A stretch of DNA of 38,609 nucleotides from Candidatus Levybacteria bacterium RIFCSPLOWO2_12_FULL_39_17 (GCA_001782675.1 MFPJ01000001.1:1-38609), one strand, 5' to 3'. Positions 14,070 through 22,000 are shown, numbered from the stretch's first letter. Numbers and translations are program-made. Notes: a model not told the origin generated them from the letters alone.

Positions 14070-15185
14070 ATGCAAACAAACGGAAAAAATTATTTTTTTA
14101 CATCTGAATCCGTTTGCGCCGGCCATCCAGACAAAATTTGCGATCAAATAAGCGATGCTATTTTGGATTCGGTTTTATCACAAGATCCGTATGGAAGAAC
14201 TGCGATCGAATGTCTTGCCGGTGAAAACAGGTTGGTTATAGCCGGAGAGATTGGAACAAACGCAAAGGTGGATTTTGAATCTATCGCAAGAGAGCAGATC
14301 AAAAGGCTGGGCTATACAAATGGTGATTTTAATTTCTCTTGCAATTCCCCTATCCATGTTTATGTTCACGAACAATCTCCTGAAATTGCCGTGGGTGTTA
14401 AGAAAAAAGGAGCCGGGGATCAAGGAATGATGTTTGGATTTGCCTGTCGTGAAACCAAAAGCCTTATGCCCATACCCATAACTATTGCGCATGCCTTAAC
14501 TAAAAAGATCGATGAGGTCAGAGAAGGAAAAATCCTTTCCTATCTTAGACCTGACGGGAAAAGCCAGGTAACTATTGAGTATAAAAATGGGAAACCTTAT
14601 CGCGTAACAAAAGTGGTAATTGCCGTACCTCATAAAGAGTCTGTTGAACTTTCCGATGTCAAAAACGACCTTTATAAAAAGGTTGTTAAACCGGTTCTTG
14701 AAAAATTCGATTTCAAAATAAATAAAAAGGATCTTATTGTAAACGGTACAGGAATATGGCATAAAGGCGGACCCGCATCCGATTGCGGCCTGACGGGCAG
14801 AAAAATTGTTGTGGACACTTATGGAGGATATGCTCGGGTTGGCGGGGGAGCTTTTTCCGGCAAAGAACCCTCCAAGGTTGATCGCGGAGGAGCATATGCC
14901 GCGCGATACTTAGCAAAAAATATAGTTGCGCAAGGATTGGCCGATAAAGCGGAAGTGATACTTGCTTATTTTATTGGAGCAAAAAAACCCGTAATGCAGG
15001 AAGTGGAAACATTTGGGACGGAAAAGAAACCAAAAAAAATTATAAAAGATTTTATGAATAGGCTGCTTGACACTTCAGTTGCGGGTATTATTGATGGACT
15101 CGACTTGAGACGACCTATCTACCTTCAAACGGCCGCCTATGGTCATTTTGGCCGCCCTGAGTTCCCCTGGGAAAAAATAGTCTAA
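14070..15185 (+). CDS. metK: S-adenosylmethionine synthetase
   Basis: The enzyme makes SAM from ATP and methionine. The 371-residue protein has FTSESVCAGHPDKICDQISDA (ATP and metal site), GENRLVIAGEIGT, GAGDQGMMFGFA (the loop over the active site), GPASDCGLTGRKIVVDTYGG, GGGAFSGKEPSKVDRGGAYAAR and, near the end, the conserved-type LRRPIYLQTAAYGHFGR. Length is slightly below the ~385-400 residues usual in bacteria. It is preceded by a SAM-sensing-type leader and stands alone as a transcription unit. The ATG is placed immediately after the terminator U-tract, with no room for a Shine-Dalgarno site. Confidence 0.96.
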   Translation: MQTNGKNYFFTSESVCAGHPDKICDQISDAILDSVLSQDPYGRTAIECLAGENRLVIAGEIGTNAKVDFESIAREQIKRLGYTNGDFNFSCNSPIHVYVHEQSPEIAVGVKKKGAGDQGMMFGFACRETKSLMPIPITIAHALTKKIDEVREGKILSYLRPDGKSQVTIEYKNGKPYRVTKVVIAVPHKESVELSDVKNDLYKKVVKPVLEKFDFKINKKDLIVNGTGIWHKGGPASDCGLTGRKIVVDTYGGYARVGGGAFSGKEPSKVDRGGAYAARYLAKNIVAQGLADKAEVILAYFIGAKKPVMQEVETFGTEKKPKKIIKDFMNRLLDTSVAGIIDGLDLRRPIYLQTAAYGHFGRPEFPWEKIV

Positions 15186-15201
15186 CCAAACAAGCCTAAC
15201 T

Positions 15202-15239
15202 ACACACCCAATTATTGCGATGGCAACTTTTTGGTGTGT
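15202..15239 (+). terminator. Weak terminator candidate after metK
   Basis: An outer stem ACACACC/GGTGTGT encloses an inner TTGC/GCAA hairpin followed by CTTTTT. Neither is strong, but this is the only fold seen between metK and the next gene. Confidence 0.3.
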
Positions 15240-15296
15240 TACCCAACTCCTTTAGATTACCCTTTAAATTCCTCTTTATTAATCCTATTTTTGTAC

Positions 15297-15302
15297 TATA
15301 AT
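15297..15302 (+). promoter_or_regulatory. -10 box of the DUF2130 gene
   Basis: A perfect TATAAT ends 8 nt before the ATG at 15311, so the message would be leaderless or nearly so. No good -35 is seen. Confidence 0.5.
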
Positions 15303-15310
15303 AAACATCT

Positions 15311-16354
15311 ATGAACTCCACTATCAAATGTCCTCATTGCGGAAAAGATGTAAAAATAAGCGATGCTCTAAACCACGAACTTAAAGAAGAAACTGAAAGG
15401 ATCATAAAAGCCACCGAGGAAGAAACAAGGAAAAAAATTCAGGAAGAATTTGCTCAAAAAGACAAAGAAAGAAAAGCCGAGTTGGAAGATGAAAAAAAGA
15501 AAAATAAAGAACTGCTTGTTGCTTTTGAGAAAAAGAGTAAAGAAGATGGGGAAAGGATAAGGGAAGAGGCAACAAAAGAAGCCGCGGAAAAATCAAGACT
15601 TGAAAAACTTGAATATGAGAAAAAGATTAGCGACATGCAAAAGGCTCTTGAGGAGGCACAAAGAAAAGGAAAACAAGGGTCACAGCAGCTGCAGGGAGAG
15701 GTCTTGGAACTTGACTTAGAAGAAAAGCTTAAATCTCATTTCCCGATGGATGAATTCTTGCCTATTCCCAAAGGCATTGAAGGAGCGGATATATGGCAAA
15801 AAGTCGTAAATAAAAACGGTAAAGAAGTCGGATCAATCCTTTGGGAAACAAAAAGGACTAAAAATTGGGATAAAAAATGGCTTCCAAAGCTCAGGGAAGA
15901 TACCAGAAAAATAAACGCAAGCGACTCAATTTTAGTAACAGACACCTTGCCAAATGAAATTAAAAGTTTTCATAATATAGATAAGGTTTGGGTTACAACT
16001 TATGAATTTGCTCTTCATGTCGCAAGAATAGTCAGATATCTTCTTTTAAAAATTGACGCGGTTAAAGCTTCTGCCTCTCACGACGAGATGGAACTTAGGA
16101 ATATTTTTCAGTATATAACAAGCGATGCTTTCAGACATAAAATAGAAGCACATGACGAAGCGGTGAAGGCGATGAAAATAGATTTAGATTCTGAAATAAG
16201 GCTAACACAAACCAGATGGAAAAGGAGAGAAATTCAACTTAACAGACTGGATTCGAGCGTATCTGAATTGTACGGGGAACTCCAGGGGATTATTCCTACT
16301 CTTCCTGACAGAAATATCGAACTTCTTCCCGACGGGACCGAAAACGATAATTAA
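15311..16354 (+). CDS. DUF2130 protein with N-terminal zinc ribbon and coiled coil
   Basis: The 347-residue protein starts with a CPHCGK half zinc ribbon (residues 6-11). A long charged coiled coil (about 20-135, very rich in Glu and Lys) follows, then the DUF2130 domain (about 140-320), recognisable by SILWETKRTKNWDKKWLPKL and the EIKSFHNIDKVWV segment. The function of DUF2130 is not established; the domain has been compared with nuclease folds, and the conserved E-x-K in WETKRT would fit such a site, but that is inference. Its stop overlaps by 4 bp the end of a small minus-strand reading frame. Confidence 0.85.
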   Translation: MNSTIKCPHCGKDVKISDALNHELKEETERIIKATEEETRKKIQEEFAQKDKERKAELEDEKKKNKELLVAFEKKSKEDGERIREEATKEAAEKSRLEKLEYEKKISDMQKALEEAQRKGKQGSQQLQGEVLELDLEEKLKSHFPMDEFLPIPKGIEGADIWQKVVNKNGKEVGSILWETKRTKNWDKKWLPKLREDTRKINASDSILVTDTLPNEIKSFHNIDKVWVTTYEFALHVARIVRYLLLKIDAVKASASHDEMELRNIFQYITSDAFRHKIEAHDEAVKAMKIDLDSEIRLTQTRWKRREIQLNRLDSSVSELYGELQGIIPTLPDRNIELLPDGTENDN

Positions 16355-16485
16355 TTTCTCCTTTCCTCCGAAGATTTTCCCTGATAGTAATCTTTTAAAG
16401 TCTTAAGCGTTGTATAAATATCATATTTTAATCTTCTAAGTTCTGCCGTTCCCCCTTTTTGTTTTCCATTATCTTTTCCTGTCAT
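16351..16485 (-). CDS. Small basic protein candidate, 44 residues
   Basis: The frame runs from ATG (16485) to TAA (16351) and encodes 44 residues rich in Lys, Arg and Glu: MTGKDNGKQKGGTAEL followed by RRLKYDIYTTLKTLKDYYQG. It could form two short helices. I do not recognise it. Its codons look like those of neighbouring genes, and a TACATT -10-like box ends 6 nt before the ATG, the spacing seen for other genes here. It converges with DUF2130 and shares 4 bp with it. It could be a chance frame. Confidence 0.4.
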   Translation of the reverse strand: MTGKDNGKQKGGTAELRRLKYDIYTTLKTLKDYYQGKSSEERRN

Positions 16486-16756
16486 TGAAAGCAATGTATA
16501 TTATTCTTATTAGATTAGATTAAGTTTCAAGTAAGAGATAGGAAAAAACTGAATTTTTTACTCTATTCTTACTCTATTCTAAACCTCAGGTGATAATAAA
16601 CAATGCTTAATACTTCCAATACAGTACCAATACTACAAATTTACACATAACTCTTATCCCTCATGGTATGAAAAAAACATTAACCATTTGGTTAAGTATT
16701 TAAATTCCTTTAAAATCCTATTAAAATGTTGAATCAAAGGGGCCGATTATTTTGCG

Positions 16757-17878
16757 CTAGAAGTACTTTTTAAACTTAAAGTACAAAAACATTGACAGAA
16801 GAAGAATTAGTGATATCCCGACTATAACAAAAAAGGTTGTGTATTGTCCCCAAAAATTCCAAGAATCCGCTCCTATTCCCCCCGGAAGAATAATGTTCAT
16901 ACCATAGAATGTTCCAATTACCGTAGCAGGTATTGTCAATGTAAAGACTATGGTCAGAACTGCAAGTATTTCATTAGTCTTATCTGAGCTTACTATGTAA
17001 TCGGTATCCTTATATATCTCGATCGTATCCTTTGCTTCTTCAATATTATCTCTCAGCTTATCTATCGTTTTTGTTATATTCCCGTAATATCTTGAAAGAT
17101 TATCTGAAGTCAAATCATTTATTGCAGGCGTCGCATCCTCCAGTATTTTCTTTAATGACCCCAAGATTCTTTTAAGCCGTATTACTTTTTGTCTTAATTG
17201 ACTAATTTTATGGACTCCAGAAACAGCTACATCAAAAACTATATCTTCAACTTCATCAAGTTCTTGAGATATAGTTTGAATGAGAGGCTCGACATCTTTA
17301 ATAAGATTGCTAATCAAAAGGTACAAGAGATATCCTGAAGATCTTTTGAAGAAAGACTCCCTCAAAGAAGCATCCGTTTTACATAGATTAAATTGTGCGT
17401 GAATAGAAGAAGCACCATTATGAATGGTAACCAAATAATTCTTGCCAAGAAAAACAGATATTTGATCTGTAAGCACTTTGCTCTCAACGCTATCGTAAAT
17501 AGGAATATTGAACACTAAAAAGGCATATTTTTCCTCTCTTTCAATTTGTGGTTGACTTTTTAGCAAAACCGTTTCAAGATGGAGCGGGTGAAATCCATAC
17601 TCCTTTGAAAGCTTTCCCATCTCTTTAGTTGTTGGATTTTCTACATTGACCCAAGTAATATTGTTATGCTCTTGAACCATGATTCTGCCTTTATCGATTT
17701 CTGCCATATTCTTCCCGTTTTTTGCCAGAGGGTTAAAACGATTAAGAATAGGGGCAAAAGTCTCTATGATTTTTCTTCCGGGTAAACCTAGTAAATTCTG
17801 CGTTTCTTTTAATTGCTGCTCCAAACTGTTATGTTTTTTACTCACAGTAATATACAGTTTACCCCGCAAGATGCGCAT
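16757..17878 (-). CDS. corA: CorA-family magnesium/divalent cation transporter
   Basis: This 373-residue protein has the CorA plan: a large cytoplasmic N-terminal domain, a long helix (EVEDIVFDVAV... to about 300) and two C-terminal membrane helices. YGMN at the end of the first helix is the pore signature. The terminal FKFKKYF is the usual basic tail. The core domain begins near residue 70 (ITWVNVENPTTKEMGKLS), so about 55-70 N-terminal residues are extra. A shorter start at the Met of MAEIDKGRI (residue 58) is possible, and I found no clear promoter to decide. The 16486-16756 stretch downstream shows only short repeats (TTACTCTATTC twice) and a small TTAACC/GGTTAA hairpin. Confidence 0.9.
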   Translation of the reverse strand: MRILRGKLYITVSKKHNSLEQQLKETQNLLGLPGRKIIETFAPILNRFNPLAKNGKNMAEIDKGRIMVQEHNNITWVNVENPTTKEMGKLSKEYGFHPLHLETVLLKSQPQIEREEKYAFLVFNIPIYDSVESKVLTDQISVFLGKNYLVTIHNGASSIHAQFNLCKTDASLRESFFKRSSGYLLYLLISNLIKDVEPLIQTISQELDEVEDIVFDVAVSGVHKISQLRQKVIRLKRILGSLKKILEDATPAINDLTSDNLSRYYGNITKTIDKLRDNIEEAKDTIEIYKDTDYIVSSDKTNEILAVLTIVFTLTIPATVIGTFYGMNIILPGGIGADSWNFWGQYTTFFVIVGISLILLLSMFLYFKFKKYF

Positions 17879-17956
17879 TTGGCAATCGGCAAGTGAAAAA
17901 TAGTTCCAGCAAGGTCTGATTTAAGAGGTTTTCTAAAGTAATGCATTGGGATAGTG

Positions 17957-17962
17957 TAAAAT
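17957..17962 (+). promoter_or_regulatory. -10 box for a leaderless zinc-ribbon gene
   Basis: TAAAAT ends exactly 6 nt before the ATG at 17969. No ribosome binding site fits in that gap. Confidence 0.5.
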
Positions 17963-17968
17963 AAGACT

Positions 17969-18256
17969 ATGGATGATAAGGAGAGATGCCAAAGTTGCGC
18001 AATGCCATTGGGCATAGGTCTTTATGGAATAAATGCGGATGGAAGCCTAAATCAAGAATACTGTAAGCTTTGTTATGAAAAAGGCACATTTAGAGAATCA
18101 AATTTAACTTTGGAAGAAATGATAGGAAGATCGTTTGCCTACATGGTTGATGAACTTGGCTTTTCAGAGGAAGAGGCGGAAAGTCTTTCAAAATCAATTA
18201 TTCCGAATCTTAAAAGGTGGAAACCCTCACAAATTGGCAAAAATCTTGATGATTGA
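17969..18256 (+). CDS. Zinc-ribbon protein of the zf-ribbon_2 type
   Basis: The 95-residue protein has CQSCAMPLG (residues 7-15) and YCKLCYEKGTF (about 31-41), two Cys pairs that make a zinc ribbon, with GINADGSLNQEYC between them. This order is typical of the small 'putative zinc ribbon' family (PF12674), often found alone or attached to transcriptional regulators. A helical tail (about 45-90) with EEMIGRSFAYMVDEL follows. The role is unknown. The next gene starts 30 bp downstream from its own -10 box, so the two are probably separate units. Confidence 0.8.
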   Translation: MDDKERCQSCAMPLGIGLYGINADGSLNQEYCKLCYEKGTFRESNLTLEEMIGRSFAYMVDELGFSEEEAESLSKSIIPNLKRWKPSQIGKNLDD

Positions 18257-18280
18257 AGAAGTTAAAAAAGATGTTATAAT
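18253..18280 (+). promoter_or_regulatory. Promoter for a leaderless SurA-N-like gene
   Basis: TTGAAG (18253-18258), a 16-nt spacer and a perfect TATAAT (18275-18280) end 6 nt before the ATG at 18287. The -35 box overlaps the stop codon of the preceding gene. Confidence 0.6.
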
Positions 18281-18286
18281 CATGAA

Positions 18287-18949
18287 ATGGTAGAAAAAAC
18301 GGAAAAAACAAAAAAACCGACAAGAAATTTAAAAAAATTTTTAAGGCTTTCTTTTTTTAAGAATCTTAAAGGAAAAAATATTTTATTAGTAATTCTTTTA
18401 ATTATCGTCATAGTTTTGATTGGACTTCTTAAAAATCAATTAGTTGTTGCTACGGTCAACGGAAAACAAATAAATAGAACCAAAGTCATAAGGGAGCTTG
18501 AGAAAAAAGAAGGCAAAAAAATTCTTGATTCAATAATTACCGAGGAATTAATAGCGTTAGCGGCGGAGAAAAGAAAAATCGGGGTTTCAAAACAAGAGAT
18601 AGAGGATGAGTTTAAAAAAATAGAAAAAAGCGTTTCAGCTCAGGGGCAGAATTTGGATCAGTTATTATTAGTTCAAAATTTTTCAAGAGAACAATTAAGA
18701 AAACAGATAAGAATCCAGCTTATTTTGAAAAAAATGGTAAATCCAAACGACATAAAAGTACAAGACCGCGAAGTTGAGGATTATATTGAAAAAAATAAAG
18801 AATCCATACCTGAAAATGCAAAAATGGATCAGGTAAAAAAACAGGCCAGGGAACAACTTGCTCAACAAAAACTAAATCAAAATATTGAAAAGTTAATTCA
18901 AGAATTACAGCAAAAAGCAAAAATACAATATTTCTTTAACTTCAACTAG
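18287..18949 (+). CDS. Membrane-anchored SurA N-terminal-like chaperone domain
   Basis: The 220-residue protein has a basic cytoplasmic N-terminus, one membrane helix (about 32-50, ILLVILLIIVIVLIGLL) and an extracytoplasmic helical domain. VATVNGKQINRTKVIRELEKKEG followed by ILDSIITEELIALAAEKRKIGVSKQEIEDEF is typical of the N-terminal chaperone domain of SurA/PrsA-type foldases. The parvulin (PpiC) domain is missing, so no proline isomerase activity is expected. It would act as a holdase for exported proteins; this is inference from the fold. Confidence 0.78.
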   Translation: MVEKTEKTKKPTRNLKKFLRLSFFKNLKGKNILLVILLIIVIVLIGLLKNQLVVATVNGKQINRTKVIRELEKKEGKKILDSIITEELIALAAEKRKIGVSKQEIEDEFKKIEKSVSAQGQNLDQLLLVQNFSREQLRKQIRIQLILKKMVNPNDIKVQDREVEDYIEKNKESIPENAKMDQVKKQAREQLAQQKLNQNIEKLIQELQQKAKIQYFFNFN

Positions 18950-18987
18950 AATTCACCTCTCAAAAACTTTATCATCCTGAGATATGC

Positions 18988-18993
18988 TAAGAT
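18988..18993 (+). promoter_or_regulatory. -10 box for a leaderless small membrane protein gene
   Basis: TAAGAT ends exactly 6 nt before the ATG at 19000. The -35 region is weak. Confidence 0.45.
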
Positions 18994-18999
18994 ATATTT

Positions 19000-19146
19000 A
19001 TGAGTAACTACTGGTTTAGATCAAAATACGGCCTCGGGTGGTATCCTACAACTTTTAAAGGATTGGCAGTTTTAATTCTTTATTTTTCTTTTCTTCTTTC
19101 TATCTGCTACATTACAGGAGAACCATTAAGAAAATTAAAAATCTAA
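19000..19146 (+). CDS. Small single-span membrane protein, 48 residues
   Basis: The frame encodes 48 residues: MSNYWFRSKYGLGWYPTTF, then one membrane helix (about 21-38, GLAVLILYFSFLLSICYI) and a basic end (LRKLKI). The aromatic start with WF, K/R, YG-x-GW-x-P followed by a helix is a pattern I recognise from a widespread family of tiny uncharacterised bacterial membrane proteins (W-F-K-P-K-x-Y-G-x-G-x-x-P). Its function is unknown. The 6-nt spacing from a -10 box supports expression, and the next gene has its own promoter. Confidence 0.75.
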   Translation: MSNYWFRSKYGLGWYPTTFKGLAVLILYFSFLLSICYITGEPLRKLKI

Positions 19147-19149
19147 AAA

Positions 19150-19179
19150 TAGACAAGGGATTCCACTCTGTAATATAAT
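19150..19179 (+). promoter_or_regulatory. Promoter for a leaderless nuclease-like gene
   Basis: TAGACA (19150-19155), an 18-nt spacer and a perfect TATAAT (19174-19179) end 6 nt before the ATG at 19186. Confidence 0.65.
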
Positions 19180-19185
19180 AGTCAG

Positions 19186-19938
19186 ATGTCCTCGTACTAT
19201 AACGGCAAAAGAAATAACAATCTTTATGTTCTTAATTCAAGCTTCCCTTATAAATTAAGCCGTACGAAGATAGAGTCTTTTATTTCTTGTCCTCGCTGTT
19301 TTTACATAGACAGAAGGCTTGGAATAGATAGGCCCCCCGGTTTTCCTTTCTCTTTAAATTCCGCAGTTGATAAGCTGCTTAAAAAGGAATTTGATGTTCA
19401 TAGAACAAGAAAAACCAGACATCCTCTAATGGAACATTATGGAATTGATGCTATTCCGGCAAGTCACGAGTTACTTGAGGAGTGGAGAAATCCATTTTCA
19501 GGAATTCAATTTCTTCATAAACCCACTAATTTTTTGATATTTGGAGGAGTGGATGATATATGGCAGGATTCTTCAGGGAAGCTAATTGTTGTGGACTATA
19601 AAGCCACCTCAAAAGATCAAGAAGTCAACATAGATGCGCAGTGGCAGCAAGGATACAAAAGGCAGATGGAAATTTATCAGTGGCTGTTTAGACAAAATGG
19701 ATTTGATGTTTCTAATACGGCATACTTTGTATATTGCAATGGAATCACAGACAAGGCAGCTTTTGACGGCAAATTGGAATTTGATGTAAAGATCATTCCA
19801 TATAAGGGAGACTATTCATGGGTTGAAAAAACCCTTCATGAAATCAAAGATTGTCTTGATAAGACCACTATACCTGCTTACAATGAAAATTGTGATTATT
19901 GTGTTTATAGGAAAAATACGCAGCTTGTGGAAGCATGA
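19186..19938 (+). CDS. PD-(D/E)XK superfamily nuclease, RecB/Cas4-like
   Basis: The 250-residue protein has the RecB-type nuclease order: LSRTKIESFISCPRCFYIDRR, then GVDDIWQDSSGKLIVVDYKAT with the Asp (GVDD) and D-x-K (VDYKAT) metal and catalytic residues, the Q-rich helix AQWQQGYKRQMEIYQWL, and CDYC near the end. Four Cys (CPRC near residue 35 and CDYC near 239) are placed as in Fe-S cluster nucleases of the Cas4/AddB type. No CRISPR array or other cas gene lies in the window, so a CRISPR role is not supported. It more likely works in DNA repair. Confidence 0.8.
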   Translation: MSSYYNGKRNNNLYVLNSSFPYKLSRTKIESFISCPRCFYIDRRLGIDRPPGFPFSLNSAVDKLLKKEFDVHRTRKTRHPLMEHYGIDAIPASHELLEEWRNPFSGIQFLHKPTNFLIFGGVDDIWQDSSGKLIVVDYKATSKDQEVNIDAQWQQGYKRQMEIYQWLFRQNGFDVSNTAYFVYCNGITDKAAFDGKLEFDVKIIPYKGDYSWVEKTLHEIKDCLDKTTIPAYNENCDYCVYRKNTQLVEA

Positions 19939-19939
19939 C

Positions 19940-19969
19940 TTGACAATGCCCTGATATTTTCTTTAAGAT
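19940..19969 (+). promoter_or_regulatory. Promoter for a leaderless coiled-coil protein gene
   Basis: A perfect TTGACA (19940-19945), an 18-nt spacer and TAAGAT (19964-19969) end 6 nt before the ATG at 19976. Confidence 0.7.
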
Positions 19970-19975
19970 TAATTT

Positions 19976-20599
19976 ATGTCAAAAATAATTATTGTTTTGT
20001 TTTTGAGCATTGTAATATTTTCCCCCATGACAGTTTTTGCCCAAACAAATTCAGCAACTTTAAAATCAAGACAAATTTTAAAAGAAAGACTCGATGCAAT
20101 AAAGGAAGAAAGGAAACAAAAAATTGAAGAATTTAAAGAAAAAATAGCCGCAATCAAGGATGAGAGAAAAAAGGCTCTGGTTGAAAAAATAGTAGAAAAA
20201 ATTTCCAATTCGAATGAAAGACTTACCGCTAGGATGTCCGCGGCGCTTGCCAGACTATCATCTATTCTTAAAAATCTGAGTGAAAAAGCAGCTAATCTTA
20301 AGGCGAGCGGGAAGGATACTAGCGAGCTTGAGAAGGCCATTTCTCAGGCAGAGACTGCAATCGAGGAAGCAAAATCAGCAGTTGCGGCCCAAGCTGAAAA
20401 AAAGTACTCTGCTAATTTAATAAATGATTCGACTCTAAGAAATGCAATTGGAGAAATGATCTCGCAGTTTAGAAAAGACCTAAGAGATGCGCACAAAAAA
20501 GTTGCAGCAGCAAGACAAGCAATTTCAAAGGCAGTTGCGGAATTGGCTCAATTAGGGGGAGTTAGAAATAGTGCAACCCAATCGGGTAACATGGACTAA
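19976..20599 (+). CDS. Secreted coiled-coil protein
   Basis: The 207-residue protein has a signal peptide (about 1-22, ending TVFAQ). The rest is almost entirely charged alpha-helix: LKERLDAIKEERKQKIEEF and similar stretches over about 28-200, with Ala-rich helices such as KKVAAARQAISKAVAELAQL. No catalytic motif or Cys is seen. Secreted helical proteins of this kind are common in candidate-phyla genomes, and their function is unknown. The next gene begins 1 nt after its stop, so the two are co-transcribed and may act together at the cell surface. Confidence 0.75.
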   Translation: MSKIIIVLFLSIVIFSPMTVFAQTNSATLKSRQILKERLDAIKEERKQKIEEFKEKIAAIKDERKKALVEKIVEKISNSNERLTARMSAALARLSSILKNLSEKAANLKASGKDTSELEKAISQAETAIEEAKSAVAAQAEKKYSANLINDSTLRNAIGEMISQFRKDLRDAHKKVAAARQAISKAVAELAQLGGVRNSATQSGNMD

Positions 20600-20600
20600 A

Positions 20601-21002
20601 ATGGAACCAAATCAAAACCCAACAACACAAGACCAAAATGTACAAGGACAGGCACAACCAAGCGCAGAGTCTACTCCACAAAGTGGAGGAACGCCTCCCA
20701 TTAATCCATCAATTCCCCCTGCGGGCCCTCCTGAGATTAAAACTCCATCCGGCACCGGTGGAAAAATTTTACTATTTATCTTAACAGGAATTGTTGTAAT
20801 TGTTCTGGTCTCCGCAATTTACTTTCTTGCTATAAAAAATAGCGTTCAACCACAGAATCCAAAAAATGCACCTATTCCACAAAAGACAGTAAGTCCTACG
20901 CCCGCTTCATCTGTGCAAATTCAGACGGAGACTGAAAGCATTGATCTTGGAAATCCTGAAGAAGATATTAAAAGCATTGAGCAGGACTATAACCAACTTT
21001 AA
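20601..21002 (+). CDS. Single-span membrane protein with Pro/Gln-rich N-terminus
   Basis: The 133-residue protein has a cytoplasmic tail rich in Gln, Pro and Thr (about 1-55), one membrane helix (about 57-80, KILLFILTGIVVIVLVSAIYFL) and a short extracytoplasmic tail. I do not recognise the family. The ATG at 20601 follows the previous stop by 1 nt. An in-frame ATG at 20571 would overlap the upstream gene and adds only ten atypical residues. The 140 bp after it contain the promoter of the acyltransferase gene and nothing else that I can support. Confidence 0.65.
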   Translation: MEPNQNPTTQDQNVQGQAQPSAESTPQSGGTPPINPSIPPAGPPEIKTPSGTGGKILLFILTGIVVIVLVSAIYFLAIKNSVQPQNPKNAPIPQKTVSPTPASSVQIQTETESIDLGNPEEDIKSIEQDYNQL

Positions 21003-21107
21003 TGCAGCTTGTAATCTTCCTTCTGGTGGGCCCTTGGCCTTCTCCCTAGTACTCTCTATCGTTTCCTCATTCTTGAACTCCCTGGCAAGATAAAGCAGAG
21101 CGCTTCA

Positions 21108-21136
21108 TTGACACATTTCTTCGAATAAACTATCCT
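21108..21136 (+). promoter_or_regulatory. Promoter for a leaderless acyltransferase gene
   Basis: A perfect TTGACA (21108-21113), a 17-nt spacer and TATCCT (21131-21136) end 6 nt before the ATG at 21143. Confidence 0.7.
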
Positions 21137-21142
21137 AAGAAC

Positions 21143-22000
21143 ATGGAAGAAGAATTCCTCGGCGGCAGTTCGCAAAATAATCCACAACAGGAAAGAAGCT
21201 CTTTCCAAGTAAGAGAAGTTTTTAAAGTTTCAAGATTTGATATTAAAAAGCCCACCGTTGAAGGGCTTGAAAAACTTCCCCCTACTCCATGTGTTGTTGC
21301 GACAACTCACTTATCAGATATTGATGTCCAAGAAGTTGCTATGGTGGTTGCCAATCAGAGAAAAATAGGGATAGTAAGCCAAGAAACAAACTTAACTTTT
21401 CCGCTTTATAAACCTTTCGTAGCTGCAATTGGAAAAGAAAATTTTTTCCCAATTACAAACGCCCCTTATAAGAAGGGCAAAACCGCGTATAGTCTAAGAC
21501 TTGATGATTTAAGGAAAATGCAAGAAGGAATTACGCAGGAAGGAAGAACAATGATTGTTGCGGGTCATAACCCAACTCATAACTGGCAGTTAGCTGAAAA
21601 GCCCGGAATGGCAGCGGTATTATTAGCACATATGGCAAATGTTCCGCTTGTCCCGGTAGCACTCGACATAGAATCAAAAACTCCCGTCGCCCAAACTACC
21701 AATAATTTGGCAAGACTTAAGAATCTTTTGAATAGACCTCACGCGAAAATAATTTTCGGTGACCCTATTGAACTTGCGCAACTTTCTGAAGAAAAATTAA
21801 AGGCAGCAGTTGGACTCTATAGTCCTGACCAAAGGAGGAGTATGACACCGGAACAAGCTCAAGAAGCCCGCGAAACTCTTATCACTCTTCAGAGAGAATC
21901 CGAACAAATGATGGAGGCTCTCGCTTCAAAACTTCCGCCCGAAAAACGCGGAAAGTGGGCAAGCCCTACACCTCCAAATCAAAATTCGAATCTAGTCTAA
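21143..22000 (+). CDS. PlsC-like 1-acylglycerol-3-phosphate acyltransferase family protein
   Basis: The 285-residue protein resembles glycerolipid acyltransferases. THLSDIDV (about 52-59) fits the catalytic H-x4-D motif, IGIVSQETNLTFPLYKPFV resembles the second block, and EGRTMIVAGHNPTH stands where the family has its FPEG(T/G)-type block, in weakened form. VPLVPVALDI is the typical fourth block. There is no obvious membrane helix. The C-terminal 24 codons are duplicated at 22816-22887. The stop codon lies inside a palindromic repeat (21992-22021), so the 3' end is probably shaped by that repeat. The acyl acceptor is not known. Confidence 0.7.
   Translation: MEEEFLGGSSQNNPQQERSSFQVREVFKVSRFDIKKPTVEGLEKLPPTPCVVATTHLSDIDVQEVAMVVANQRKIGIVSQETNLTFPLYKPFVAAIGKENFFPITNAPYKKGKTAYSLRLDDLRKMQEGITQEGRTMIVAGHNPTHNWQLAEKPGMAAVLLAHMANVPLVPVALDIESKTPVAQTTNNLARLKNLLNRPHAKIIFGDPIELAQLSEEKLKAAVGLYSPDQRRSMTPEQAQEARETLITLQRESEQMMEALASKLPPEKRGKWASPTPPNQNSNLV

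Noticed and set aside
21003-21107. tRNA or small RNA gene after the membrane protein gene
   Set aside because: GC-containing stretches there (GGGCCC, GGCC) do not make a cloverleaf or a terminator with a T-run.
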